Part shown: positions 1 through 8,413 of the stretch, one piece after another
How the letters are laid out: every line of letters begins with the position of its first letter
Numbering within the stretch: position 1 is the first letter of the stretch
NCBI GenBank assembly: GCA_032059445.1
Contig: DAMCAP010000013.1
Location: forward strand, 1 to 64,000
Direction: 5' to 3'
DNA: 64,000 nt
DNA from: DAMCAP01 sp032059445
Lineage (GTDB): Bacteria > Bacillota > Clostridia > Oscillospirales > Ruminococcaceae
Position numbers and translations under genes: made by a program
The notes under the pieces: model-generated
What the model was told of the DNA's origin: nothing
Seen by the model: only the letters and a program-made list of their open reading frames with translations
Databases searched by the model: none

Positions 1-140
1 AAGAGATAATAGCTCTCTGCCAGTACCGTTGCGGTCGGGGCAAGGGTGTTGTAGATCACACTCCCCTCCCGCTTATCGAGGTCGTGGGGGATCTCTGAGA
101 GCATCCTGCTCAAAATCTGATCTCGCTCATATAATGCCAA
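1..140 (-). CDS. Baseplate J-like protein, 5' part (XkdT type)
   Basis: Partial gene that runs off the left edge. A TTG start at 138-140 has a good AGGAG site 9 bases upstream. The 46 visible residues begin ALYERDQIL and contain a DKREGSVIY segment, which is typical of the N-terminus of baseplate J/gp47 proteins ('D-I-D-K-R-E-G-S-I-I-Y'). In contractile tails this protein forms the baseplate wedge that triggers sheath contraction. Its place directly after the DUF2634 gene is the PBSX order (xkdS then xkdT). The remaining 300 or so residues of the family lie outside the window. Confidence 0.75.
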   Translation of the reverse strand, partial: MALYERDQILSRMLSEIPHDLDKREGSVIYNTLAPTATVLAESYYL

Positions 141-317
141 GTCACACACTCCTCTCTATATCGCTGTCAAAGGTGCCTGCCTTGCCAGAGGCTATAGAAC
201 CCCCTGCTATACCAAAGTAAAGCATCTTGCTATCTTCCAAGGCATGCACCCCTCTCTACGTTTTTGTTAATGCTCCCTCCGGCAAGGTACACAGGCTTTG
301 TCCAAAATAATATCTCG

Positions 318-713
318 CTACACCGATACCCCACCAAAGCTCACACTCCTCTCTAGGTCACCAAAAATGCTCCTCACGGTAAAGCTCACGAAAGCAACAT
401 CCCCCTCAAAGCGCAGGGCGAAATCCTTTATGCCTTTGATACGGTCATCCTCCATGAGAGCTTCGGTGATCCGGCGCTCTATGTCACCTTTGACATAAGA
501 TCTGGGCTTGCCGATCAACTCTGCCAGCTCCACCCCATAATCTCCCGAGTAGATAATGTGATAAAATCGCTCGATGGAGAGGGCCAAATCCACCGCTTGC
601 TCCACCGCCTGCTTACCATCTACATAGCCCTCAATATGGTCACCGTTTAGGCGGTAGGTTTTTGAGGATTTTGGGCTTATGGTATCGCTTCCATAGGTTT
701 TTAATACGCTCAT
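318..713 (-). CDS. Baseplate wedge protein, DUF2634 (XkdS/gp25-like)
   Basis: 131 residues, the usual size for DUF2634 proteins. These are the PBSX XkdS family and relatives of the T4 gp25/lysozyme-like wedge protein. The sequence shows the expected core: a DGKQAVEQAVDLALSIERF helix, the IYSGDYGVEL segment and a C-terminal beta part ending FGGVSV. The protein links the baseplate hub to the sheath initiation ring. It starts 4 bases after the DUF2577 stop, so the two are translationally coupled. The downstream 177 bases before baseplate J hold no confident gene, only a possible 26-codon TTG ORF at about 160-240. Confidence 0.8.
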   Translation of the reverse strand: MSVLKTYGSDTISPKSSKTYRLNGDHIEGYVDGKQAVEQAVDLALSIERFYHIIYSGDYGVELAELIGKPRSYVKGDIERRITEALMEDDRIKGIKDFALRFEGDVAFVSFTVRSIFGDLERSVSFGGVSV

Positions 714-717
714 TGCT

Positions 718-1092
718 TCACACCCTGTCTATAATCGAATATCGCTGACTGCCTCGCTGCTGTACTATAGCTACCTTCTGCCCTACATCCAAGCCTGTCT
801 GTAAGGTTACCGGCACATCGGTCAGCTTGATGCATTTTATCTTTGGCAGAGGAGTGCTTTCGTCCTCTGTTTCGATTTCAATGCCCTCTGTGATGACTGT
901 GCTAAGCTTTGCCTCAACCTTTTGCAGATGCAGGGGGATATCGACCATATCCAGCGGAATCTCCAAAGGCTTGTTATCGAGCCTGAGTGCAGCGCCCGTA
1001 AATGTACCATATACCAGATCCGACATGCCAGCATTTTCGAGGTACTCCCCGATTATCTGTTTAATTACTGTTTTTAGCTTTTCTGCGCCCAC
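718..1092 (-). CDS. DUF2577 baseplate-associated protein (XkdR type)
   Basis: 124 residues, matching the DUF2577 family found between the hub (XkdQ) and DUF2634 (XkdS) genes of PBSX-like tails. Visible hallmarks are an N-terminal helix with GEYLENAG, a middle beta region with PLDMVDIP, and the C-terminal OB-like strand VGQKVAIVQQRGSQRYSIIDRV. The role is probably structural at the hub or spike, possibly carrying the small central spike fold, but this is not shown for the family. A spacing of about 200 bases to the upstream hub gene is unusual for this otherwise compact operon, and I see no gene in that spacer. Confidence 0.75.
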   Translation of the reverse strand: MGAEKLKTVIKQIIGEYLENAGMSDLVYGTFTGAALRLDNKPLEIPLDMVDIPLHLQKVEAKLSTVITEGIEIETEDESTPLPKIKCIKLTDVPVTLQTGLDVGQKVAIVQQRGSQRYSIIDRV

Positions 1093-1294
1093 AATATCAC
1101 CTGCCCTTTTTTACTTTTAAGCTACTTGCCTGCCATAGGCTACTGAGGGGAGCTTTTACATATTTTACTTACTCCCCTGAAGCCTATCATAACCTTTTCC
1201 TATCTTTTACCCTGTTACACTCTTCCTCTCAAAGTCTGCTACTCATCGTTACTTCCTACGAATACAGACTTTAGATTTATCAGTGCTTGCTTTA

Positions 1295-2239
1295 TCAATA
1301 CCATCTGCCAAATCTTAAATTCAGCTTCATGGTGTGCTCCGATCGCTTAAAAGTATGAGATACGGATTCCACCACCGCCCACATGTTTAGGTTTGCAGCG
1401 GCGATTCTCACCTCGATACCGCTGCCGCCCTTGACTCTTACATCCCCCATACATTCAAGGGAGAGGGTTTCGGTTTCACGGTTTTTTAGCGCCAGCAGGC
1501 GGTTAGCCCGATCCAAAAGCTGAGAGTCATTGAGCTTGGCGTCCACCTTTTCGTAGAGCATCAGCTTGCCCCATTTGCCCATCGTTACGCTGTCACTTGC
1601 CACGTATACATCCCTTACACCCTTTTCCTTATCATCCCTGGCCACCTTAATGTAGTTATAGGTGTCGTCATCGATGCTTCTGCTATAATCAAAGTTGGTA
1701 GCAAGGCTTTCGTCACCGACCAACAGGGGCAGCCGCAGATCAAAAGTATCCACCAGCTCCAGCGCTCCGAAGTTATCCCGCAGGGTGTAGTAGTATCCGT
1801 TTAGGGTGAGGTTCTCCTCGATGGACTGGTAGAGCATATCAAGATAAGTTCTGTTGTTAAAGAAAAACTTTCCCAAAGGGGCTTCGGTCTTGTCGATGTT
1901 TCCCACCCTGATCCGATCCCCCAGTGCCGCCAAAGCACGGTTAACAAAGGCATCGAGAGGTTCGATTGGGCGCATAAGAGTGTCCTTCGCCTTGAGGTAG
2001 CGGAGCTGATCGTAGCAGGTGCATTTGATCAGCTCCTTATCCTGCCTGCTGGTAAAGAGCCAGCCGTAAAAGACCCCGCTGCCCTTGTAGTGCAAAGTCA
2101 CCGTGGAGCCGTTGGCAAACAGCTCCCTCAGCTTTGCAGGGTAGGAAAATGTAAGGGTTGAAGCACCGTCGTTCCACGGTGAAACATATTGGATATCCAA
2201 CGCGATGTCGGTGATATCGACGTCGTTGATCTGTAGTAT
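1295..2239 (-). CDS. Tail hub protein (XkdQ/YqbQ-like, phage late control D fold)
   Basis: About 314 residues resembling PBSX XkdQ, the hub protein related to T4 gp27 and gpD. Visible features are the N-terminal NDVDITDIALDIQY strand region, an FYGWLFTSRQD segment and a C-terminal SVSHTFKRSEHTMKLNLRF typical of the family. The start is odd. A strong AAAGGAGG sits exactly 7 bases before an ATA codon (2237-2239), and no ATG, GTG or TTG is available. The frame stays open upstream into the N-run at 2275-2284. Either ATA/ATT is used, a base error hides an ATG, or the 5' end is lost in the assembly join. The site in the tail operon, upstream of DUF2577, supports the call. Confidence 0.72.
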   Translation of the reverse strand: MLQINDVDITDIALDIQYVSPWNDGASTLTFSYPAKLRELFANGSTVTLHYKGSGVFYGWLFTSRQDKELIKCTCYDQLRYLKAKDTLMRPIEPLDAFVNRALAALGDRIRVGNIDKTEAPLGKFFFNNRTYLDMLYQSIEENLTLNGYYYTLRDNFGALELVDTFDLRLPLLVGDESLATNFDYSRSIDDDTYNYIKVARDDKEKGVRDVYVASDSVTMGKWGKLMLYEKVDAKLNDSQLLDRANRLLALKNRETETLSLECMGDVRVKGGSGIEVRIAAANLNMWAVVESVSHTFKRSEHTMKLNLRFGRWY

Positions 2240-2290
2240 AATTACACCTCCTTTAAACACATATAAAATCAGCTNNNNNNNNNNCACGAG

Positions 2291-3010
2291 CTAGTTTCTG
2301 TACTCATAGAGAATTTGGTTCATTTGGTCACTTGTAGCATTCTTTTCTTCATTTTCTGTTAAACCATATTTTTTAATAAACTGTTTTTCCTGCCAATTTC
2401 GTAGCCCAGCCTTATTTTCATATGTGCTTGGCATATCAATTGGCTTCTCTCCATCATTGGCTGTTAACCACGGAGCCCATTTCGGATCATTAGGGTCAAA
2501 GCCTTCCTGCAAAGTTGCCATAAGATTCACCTTGGAGTTTCCCCTGGGCTTTACCGTAATTTTGTCTGCAATCACCACAGGCAACTTCCCCGGCCGCTTG
2601 ACATAGGGTACCTCCGCCGACTGTACAGCACATGCTCGATGCTCGATCAGTTTTAAGCCCACCTCGTAGACCCCCGCATAGGATTCGGTCTTGGTGTAGC
2701 TCTCCAACAGCACCGGCAGTGAAATCTGACTATGCTCCGACACAATGATCAGCCGCATAGGATCACGCTCCTCCAATAGCCGCTCAAAATAGTCAAAGAG
2801 GTTCTTTGCGGGGCTCCAGCCTGAGGCGTTTTGGGAGTTTTGCTCGCTGAGCTCGCAGCTTAAGCCAAATCGGCGCAGCTCACGGTCCCCGCCCAGCACG
2901 AAGTTTCCCTGCCCCAGACCGTTGTGAATGCCCAGAGCCCTGTTCGCATTCTCCTCCACCTCGCTTACACCATAGATGGTGGCGTCTCCTAAATAAACAT
3001 CATATCTCAT
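2291..3010 (-). CDS. Tail protein, XkdP/LysM-type baseplate-to-tube linker
   Basis: 239 residues, starting immediately after the tape measure stop. The N-terminal half (YDVYLGDATIYGVSEVEENANRAL and the PMRLIIVSEHSQISLPVLLESYTKTESY segment) fits the beta-rich part of PBSX XkdP-type proteins that lie between tape measure and hub. XkdP proteins normally end in a LysM peptidoglycan-binding domain. Here the C-terminal 90 residues do not show a clear LysM motif, and the segment ITVKPRGNSKVNL may be a strongly diverged one. The role is therefore inferred from position: linking the tail tube to the hub and contacting the cell wall. Confidence 0.6.
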   Translation of the reverse strand: MRYDVYLGDATIYGVSEVEENANRALGIHNGLGQGNFVLGGDRELRRFGLSCELSEQNSQNASGWSPAKNLFDYFERLLEERDPMRLIIVSEHSQISLPVLLESYTKTESYAGVYEVGLKLIEHRACAVQSAEVPYVKRPGKLPVVIADKITVKPRGNSKVNLMATLQEGFDPNDPKWAPWLTANDGEKPIDMPSTYENKAGLRNWQEKQFIKKYGLTENEEKNATSDQMNQILYEYRN

Positions 3011-4425
3011 TTACCCTTCATACACCCCCTGTGCCGAAACTGCAACAGATTCACCCAGCATATGTGTAAGTTCATCAAAAACTAGACCTAAATCAGCAGT
3101 TTCATGAACTTGCATATTTTGCACCGTAAGCTGGGGTGCCAGTGTGGCAGTGGAGTACATTGCAAAGAACCTCGCCCCTGCAATATCAAGCATATACTTT
3201 AGGTTCTCTTTTTCGATGTCCACATCTCCCGTTACCTTTATAGGATCGGAGTTTGCAATGTTGACGTCTATCCCCGCAGTGCCTATCTTGTCATCCAGGA
3301 CTGGGGTATTATACTTCTTATCCATCCCCGCCGTACCAAGCTTGTCATCCAGAGANNNNNNNNNNGAGTATCTGCATCAGGTGTCGACTTAGGTTTGTTC
3401 CCAACTGCTCCCATCATGAAAGCACTGATGCCCGCTATTGCAGCTACACCTCCTGCAATCATGAAAGCAGTGGCAACTCCTCCTGAAAAAAGACTGGTAA
3501 ACATTAGTGCAATATTGAGCGCAGCCAATCCAGCGGTCAATGCCGCTACCACAGGAATCAACCATTTAGCATTGTTCATCACTATCAAAAGACCATGACC
3601 AATCATATTCATCCCATTGACGATCACGTTAATTACGAACTGATACTTCCCCGACTGCAACTTTTCATTAAACTTGGCTACTGCTTGTGCGAGCGTCTCC
3701 ATCACAGGAACTGCCGTCTCACCAATCGCAGACATAAAGCTGTCTTTAAACTCGCTGATCTGCGCTCCAAGCAAGGAAAAGCGTTCGCCCACCAGTTCGG
3801 TAGTAGCGCCTGCATCGTTTAATCCCTCGTCCATCAGCGAAAGCATTCCATCCTTATCCCCCGCCGATCTGTGATCTGCAAGCTGCCGTTCATCGAGGTT
3901 CACACCGTAACCACTCTTGGCCAAGGAAGCATCCCCCTGCATCATGGCAGTGACTGCTCCCATAGCGTTATCAAATCCCTTGGTGGGATCGAGCGCATTT
4001 AGCCGCTCGGCAAACTTCACCATCTGCTCAATCTGCTTGATATCCCTGGTAAAGGGCATAGAAGCAGAGATTGCTCCTACCACCTGATCCTTAGATAAAG
4101 CGGAGCCCTTAGCATACTGAGCAGCATATTTATATAGGTCGCTGCCCGCCGCTTTATCTCCCGCCAAGGCTTGGAATTTTGCTTCTTGCCCTTTTCTGGT
4201 ATCCGCCGCACTCAGACCCGCCATAGTTCCTTGCACAGCTACTTTCGCCAGATTACCGGTAGTAACCAGCAGCTCCATCGTTGAGTTGGTATTCCCAATA
4301 TAATCCTTTATCTCTTTATTAATCGATGGGAAGTTTTGATTGAGCTTTTCCTTAGCCTTATAAAGAAAATCAATCTCCGAGATTTTCATTCCGGATGTCC
4401 CCGCATAAATATCTTTTATATTCAT
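3011..4425 (-). CDS. Tape measure protein, interrupted by an assembly gap
   Basis: The N-terminal 350 residues (start 4425) and the C-terminal 100 residues (end 3011) lie on either side of an N-run at 3356-3365. The frame differs across it because the gap size is a placeholder. The N-part is alpha-helical and Ala-rich with two hydrophobic segments (about residues 270-345), as in tape measure proteins. The protein sets tail length and is threaded inside the tube. Next to the gap is a short tandem repeat coding LDDK-(L/I)-GTAG-(M/I)-D, which probably caused the assembly break. The visible length of about 460 residues is short compared with PBSX XkdO (over 1300), suggesting a short tail unless the gap is large. 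Confidence 0.75.
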
Positions 4426-4439
4426 GTCATCACACCCCC

Positions 4440-4990
4440 TTATCTCTTTAAATTTTCCGCCGCAATCATATCGCTTGCCGCTATAAATGCCCGCTGCTCC
4501 CTGCTCATGTTTAGGTAGTCAGTGGGCAGGATGTTATGATTTTGCAGGGCGAGATGAGCATAGACAAAGTAGCGGTCCTCGCCCTGCTTGATTAGTTTTT
4601 TATTTCTGTGATCAGCTCTGAGATCCCCGTGGTCGGCTCGTTGAGCTGGGTGTAGCGGCTGATCAGGTTGCCAAGCTCCGCGTCGCTGAGTAGGCACACC
4701 AGCGCGTCCGCAGCCTTGAGGATCACCCTGCCCTCCCGCTTGCCAAGAGCTTCTAGCAACTCCTTATCGTGAAGGTTTGGGTAGATCAGCGACTTTGCCA
4801 CATAAGCGGTCATCACGTCCATATAGCCCTTGCCCTCAAGAGCCCGAGTCAGCTCGATACCCTCAGTGGCGCTGAGCTGGCGCATCTCCCACTCGATGGG
4901 CTTGCCATCCTCCCCGACGAAAGCGTCGGAGAGGACGAAGCGGAGGTTTTCCTTGCGTTTTGGATGCAAAAAGCTCTGTAAACTCTTCAT
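4440..4990 (-). CDS. Tail assembly chaperone, -1 frameshift fusion form (GT-like)
   Basis: Predicted fusion made by a -1 ribosomal frameshift at A AAA AAC (4595-4601). The upstream 131 residues continue directly into L-I-K-Q-G-E-D-R and about 50 further residues ending ENLKR at 4440, just before the tape measure start at 4425. The downstream frame has no start codon or ribosome site of its own near the overlap, although it stays open upstream. A short and a long chaperone in fixed ratio, joined by frameshift, is the rule in long-tailed phages (lambda G/GT). The short extension would bind the tape measure protein. Expression ratio is unknown. Confidence 0.8.
4592..4990 (-). CDS. Tail assembly chaperone, 0-frame product (XkdN type)
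   Basis: 132 residues of the XkdN family, a contractile-tail equivalent of lambda gpG. The gene sits between the tube gene and the tape measure gene, the invariant place of tail chaperones. Residues near the N-terminus (FVLSDAFVGEDGKPIEWEMRQLSATEG) and the helical middle are family-like. The protein coats the tape measure during tail assembly and is absent from finished tails. It ends with IKN and TAA at 4592-4594, directly after a slippery heptamer, so ribosomes can also enter the -1 frame and make the longer form. Confidence 0.85.
   Translation of the reverse strand: MKSLQSFLHPKRKENLRFVLSDAFVGEDGKPIEWEMRQLSATEGIELTRALEGKGYMDVMTAYVAKSLIYPNLHDKELLEALGKREGRVILKAADALVCLLSDAELGNLISRYTQLNEPTTGISELITEIKN
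4595..4601 (-). other. Programmed -1 frameshift slippery site A AAA AAC
   Basis: On the minus strand the codons are ATA AAA AAC TAA. The heptamer A AAA AAC fits X XXY YYZ exactly and sits one codon before the 0-frame stop, the favoured layout. After tandem slippage the next codon is CTA, which opens the -1 frame of the following 52 codons. A stop codon right after the site also favours pausing. Confidence 0.85.
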
Positions 4991-5002
4991 AAAACGGCCT
5001 CC

Positions 5003-5449
5003 TTAACCCTGAAACTTCGAGAGAATGTCGAAGTCATTAGCGGTGATGTCTGATTCGTGAAGAGACGCACTGTCTGAGGAGTCATCCAGTGTCAGCAGCC
5101 CAATGGAGTTGATCACTACGCCGCTTGCCAGCACCTCACAGCGGCCTGTGCCGCTGACCCCTGCCCAGCCTTGGATGGTGATTTCAGGGTACTCGCCTCC
5201 ATCCTTGTAAGCTCGTATCGCCTCGATGAGAGCGCTTGTACAGGCATAATATGAAATGCTACCTGTAATGTTTAGCCCTCTGACCGCAGTCTGGGTGGTG
5301 CGCTGATTTAAGAATCGTTTGTTTTCGGTGACGGCGTCAGCCTTAAGGCTCAGCTTGGCATACTTAAATGCCGGGTAGAGATTTCCGTTGATAGTGATGA
5401 AGCCCTCGCCGTCGTGCCCGCTGGGCATTGCCTGTAAGTTATTGTTCAT
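5003..5449 (-). CDS. Contractile tail tube protein (XkdM, DUF2001)
   Basis: 148 residues, the standard size of XkdM-type tube subunits. The start follows GGGGGA spaced by about 8 bases. The segment GEGFITINGNLYPAFKYAKLSL at the N-terminus and a beta-rich body with an SGTGRCEVLASGVVI-type strand are as expected for the hexameric inner tube ring. The subunit stacks inside the sheath and is driven through the target envelope on contraction. It lies between sheath and chaperone genes, the standard order. Confidence 0.9.
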   Translation of the reverse strand: MNNNLQAMPSGHDGEGFITINGNLYPAFKYAKLSLKADAVTENKRFLNQRTTQTAVRGLNITGSISYYACTSALIEAIRAYKDGGEYPEITIQGWAGVSGTGRCEVLASGVVINSIGLLTLDDSSDSASLHESDITANDFDILSKFQG

Positions 5450-5461
5450 GGTTTATTCCCC

Positions 5462-6733
5462 CTATAGCGTTGTTACGGTTACAAAGATCTTATCTACTGT
5501 GTCGGCCACCTTGACCCCTACGGTCACAGCGATGGCATCGCGGTCACCGCCCTGCTCCACCGATAGATCATCTGCGTTAAAGGCTTCAAGATACCCCTTG
5601 TCGAGGTACTGCGCCTTGAGCATAGTCACCAGCATGCCCTTGATACGGGCTCTGCCATCCGTGCTGTTTCTGATCTTGCCGATTGCCTTGGAGTCCAGCA
5701 GTAGCTTGATCTCAGAGGCCATCTGATCAAGGGTGCGCACTACTAGCCCTTTACAGAAGTCCTTTGGATTTTCGGCAGTAAAGGTCGTGAGACTGTTGAT
5801 GTCATACAGTAGCTTTACTGCACCATGCATATAAACAAAGAGGGTCTCGCCCACCTTGGTTTTTGCCTCCTGCTGCACCTTGGTGAGCCTTGGAGAAACA
5901 TCCTCCCACCACGCTACATCAAAGTAAGTAGCGCTGCCTGTGATGCCCTGCTTTGCCATAATACCTGCCAGTGTAGCGCAGGCTTCTGCCGCCGTCAGGG
6001 TGTAGCCTGCCGTTACACCACCTACTACATTCTTATAGATCGCCTTATTGTCGGCACTGATCACCGACTGCACTAGCTGCACGTTCACGTCATTTAAGCG
6101 CTGGCGATCTACAAAGTCCACCAGATTTTGTGCCACTGTATTGTCGGTGCCTGTGTAAGCGATCAGGTTATACTGCTGCTTTTCAAGCTCGGTCTGAAAT
6201 GCCGCATACGCCCCGCTCTCGATATCGCCATCACCGCCGCCCGCAAGTGTCACGCTGGCTACCGCCAAATCACCACTACCCGATAGTGTGATAAAGCCAT
6301 TCTCTACGAAATCCGCTATCCCTGTTACTGTCTGAGCATCTACCTCAGCAGTACCGAGGTAGGTTTTAATCTGCCAGCCAGCTTCGTTTGCAGCAACAGT
6401 TACCTTTAGGTCGTTCCCTCTCTGTCCGCCATACTTTGCGCTTACGGTAATTCCTTCGGCCAGTAGTGCCTGCGATTTTGTGCTGTTTGGATTTAGTCGA
6501 TAGACGATCAACCTCTGCGCCGAGCGCAGCACCTCATTTACCAGCTTCAGCTTGGGGTCGTTTCTCTCATAGCCCAGCGCCATCAGACTGCGATCGCTCT
6601 TCTCGATCACGGTAAGCACGTCACCCCAGCTTAATTGTAGCGGCATTGCCACTACACCCACCGTCACGGGTTTGGGCTCTCTTTCTCCTGCCATTACTTC
6701 TACAGTTGTCCCCGGCAAAATTCTTGTCATCAT
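5462..6733 (-). CDS. Tail sheath protein (XkdK type)
   Basis: 423 residues, typical for PBSX/diffocin sheath subunits. N-terminal RILPGTTVEV, a middle GGDGDIE loop and the C-terminal core (TVDKIFVTV) match phage tail sheath families. The extended sheath contracts to drive the tube through the target envelope, so this gene identifies the structure as contractile. The ATG overlaps the tail-terminator stop by four bases (ATGA), showing translational coupling. The C-terminal domain that makes the sheath mesh is complete. Confidence 0.92.
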   Translation of the reverse strand: MMTRILPGTTVEVMAGEREPKPVTVGVVAMPLQLSWGDVLTVIEKSDRSLMALGYERNDPKLKLVNEVLRSAQRLIVYRLNPNSTKSQALLAEGITVSAKYGGQRGNDLKVTVAANEAGWQIKTYLGTAEVDAQTVTGIADFVENGFITLSGSGDLAVASVTLAGGGDGDIESGAYAAFQTELEKQQYNLIAYTGTDNTVAQNLVDFVDRQRLNDVNVQLVQSVISADNKAIYKNVVGGVTAGYTLTAAEACATLAGIMAKQGITGSATYFDVAWWEDVSPRLTKVQQEAKTKVGETLFVYMHGAVKLLYDINSLTTFTAENPKDFCKGLVVRTLDQMASEIKLLLDSKAIGKIRNSTDGRARIKGMLVTMLKAQYLDKGYLEAFNADDLSVEQGGDRDAIAVTVGVKVADTVDKIFVTVTTL

Positions 6734-7206
6734 ACATACAACTCCTTTGATTCAATGATGGGGTTATTGTCGGTGCCTTGCTCATAAAGCACCACCTGCC
6801 CTGTCAGCTTGGCGAGCCCTGCTGTAATCTCTGTCTTTGTGCCATGGCACGTTAGCTCCCCCTCGCCATACGGGAGCTTAGTAATCGCCTGCTGCATCCT
6901 CAAAGCTGCTGCCCCAAGCTCAGTGGGCGACTGAGCGTCCTGCGGGAGATAGCTCACCGCAAAGTTAAGCTTATGCAGTTTGCTCTCCCCCAACAGCCTA
7001 CCTGTCTCTGCCCCGATCCATTCTGCAAATAATGCTGGAGCTTGCGTACCATCCTGCACCGCCCCCAGATACACGGAGCAGCCCTCAAAGGACTGTGCCA
7101 AACGATCTGCCAGCGCAACCAGCAGCAGCCCCGAAGTATCCAGCTGGTTTTCCAGCAGTTTTTGCTTTGTGACCGCATCTAAGATCACATTGCTGTTAAG
7201 CGTCAT
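6730..7206 (-). CDS. Tail terminator-like protein (DUF6838 type)
   Basis: 158 residues, directly upstream of the sheath gene and overlapping it by four bases. The pattern (N-terminal helix VLVALADRLAQSF-like, an acidic middle, FAVSYLPQ strand, C-terminal VLYEQGTD segment) matches the small proteins annotated as phage tail terminators. These cap the tube end distal to the baseplate. In a phage this cap would join the head connector. In a tailocin it closes the tail. It is the first structural gene after a 1.2-kb stretch with no long ORF. A possible 28-codon GTG ORF (about 7203-7289) overlaps its start. Confidence 0.65.
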   Translation of the reverse strand: MTLNSNVILDAVTKQKLLENQLDTSGLLLVALADRLAQSFEGCSVYLGAVQDGTQAPALFAEWIGAETGRLLGESKLHKLNFAVSYLPQDAQSPTELGAAALRMQQAITKLPYGEGELTCHGTKTEITAGLAKLTGQVVLYEQGTDNNPIIESKELYV

Positions 7207-7429
7207 AATACATCACGCCCTTTCCATCCATGCCGGCATCTTGCCGACAGCCAAAAATACGATGCCCTACCCCTCCCAGCCCGAAGCACTGCTGATATTC
7301 GCTTACCTCCGCTAAATAGGCGTGCTATGAGTCGCCAGCAGCCAGCAGGGATAACTCTGTTACCTACAGCTAAGATATTTCAAGGCCAGCTTTGTCCCAG
7401 ATCCACACTCACCCACCTCAAGCAACCAC

Positions 7430-8110
7430 TCGTCTTTTTACAAGTACTTTCCACCCCGTCTTACCATGTGCTTCAATACTGCTGATAACCCTCGAGCTTA
7501 TGCTTGAGTTTCCCGCCGAGCCTACAGGGGATCTCGCACAGTCTCTAGGAGTAATACCACCCTGTTTGCCATGAGCTGCAAGGTTACTAACAACCTTCAA
7601 GCTTATACTTGAGTTTCCCGCACGCCAGGGCATCTCCCACGGTCTTCCAGAGGCACTTACTACCCTAATTTACCAAGATACCACAATACTGCTGCCAAAC
7701 TTCCAGCTTATACTTGAGTTTCCCACGCGCCTACAGGGCATTTCCTACGGTCTTCCAGGAGAACTACCACCCTATTTGCCATGAGCTGCAAGGCTGCTGG
7801 CAATCCTCCAGCTTATACTTGAGTTTCCCGCAGAACCTACAGGGCATCTCCCACCTGTCTTCCAGAGATACTTACCACCCAAATTTACCAAGATACCACA
7901 ATACTGCTGGCAAACTTCCAGCTTATACTTAAGTTTCCCACGCGCCTACAGGGCATCTCCCACGGTCTTCCAGGAGAACTACCACCCTATTTGCCATGAG
8001 CTGCAAGGCTGCTGGCAACCCTCCAGCTTATACTTGAGTTTCCCGCGTGCCTACAGGGCATCTTCCACAGTCTTCCAGGGTACTTACCACCCCGTCTTAC
8101 CATGACAGCG
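7430..8110 (-). repeat. Tandem array of six imperfect ~105-bp repeats in alternating A/B types
   Basis: The motif AGCTTATACTTGAGTTTCCC recurs at 7495, 7600, 7705, 7810, 7920 and 8025, so the spacing is 105, 105, 105, 110 and 105. Two unit types alternate. One contains TTTGCCATGAGCTGCAAGG and the other TACCAAGATACCACAATACTG, giving a 210-215-bp higher-order period. On the minus strand one frame reads GNSSISW...SS in every unit. The unit is 35 codons long, but most copies carry an in-frame stop at the same place. Only the two leftmost units are open (7418-7633). There are no unique spacers. The array lies where the promoter of the tail operon should be. Confidence 0.85.
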
Positions 8111-8413
8111 AAACAACTGACTTCCTATGTAAGGAGTAATGGGATGCCACCCTTTATGCTTGGTAGATCCATCCATTTGATAGAACAGCGCCACAGTCTT
8201 TTGGTGAAAATTACCTCTACTACATCTTCCTTTACAACCCTCTGTTTAACAGCCCAAAAGGGGCTTACTGTTAGAGCCATCGTGGCTCTCTTTATTGATC
8301 AGAGGTCGTTTTTCTGGTAGATCCAGTAGATCGTATACGCCTAGCAGTGTTGGGGTAGGTATAGGTTTTTATCCCTTATTGCTTTACTATGGGCGGTAAG
8401 CTTCCCTGCACAT
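8111..8413. other. Intergenic spacer with two small hairpins
   Basis: No gene recognised. There are two adjacent short inverted repeats (AGCCC...GGGCT at about 8249-8264 and GAGCCA...TGGCTC at about 8274-8288). They could form a weak terminator or regulatory RNA between the sigma-like regulator and the repeat array. Confidence 0.4.

Noticed and set aside
29..1120. Plus-strand ORFs opposite the tail genes
   Set aside because: They are shadows of minus-strand baseplate genes, with no ribosome sites and no protein-like composition.
7430..8110. CRISPR array
   Set aside because: Repeat units are contiguous 105-bp blocks with internal alternation. There are no unique spacers of constant size and no cas genes.
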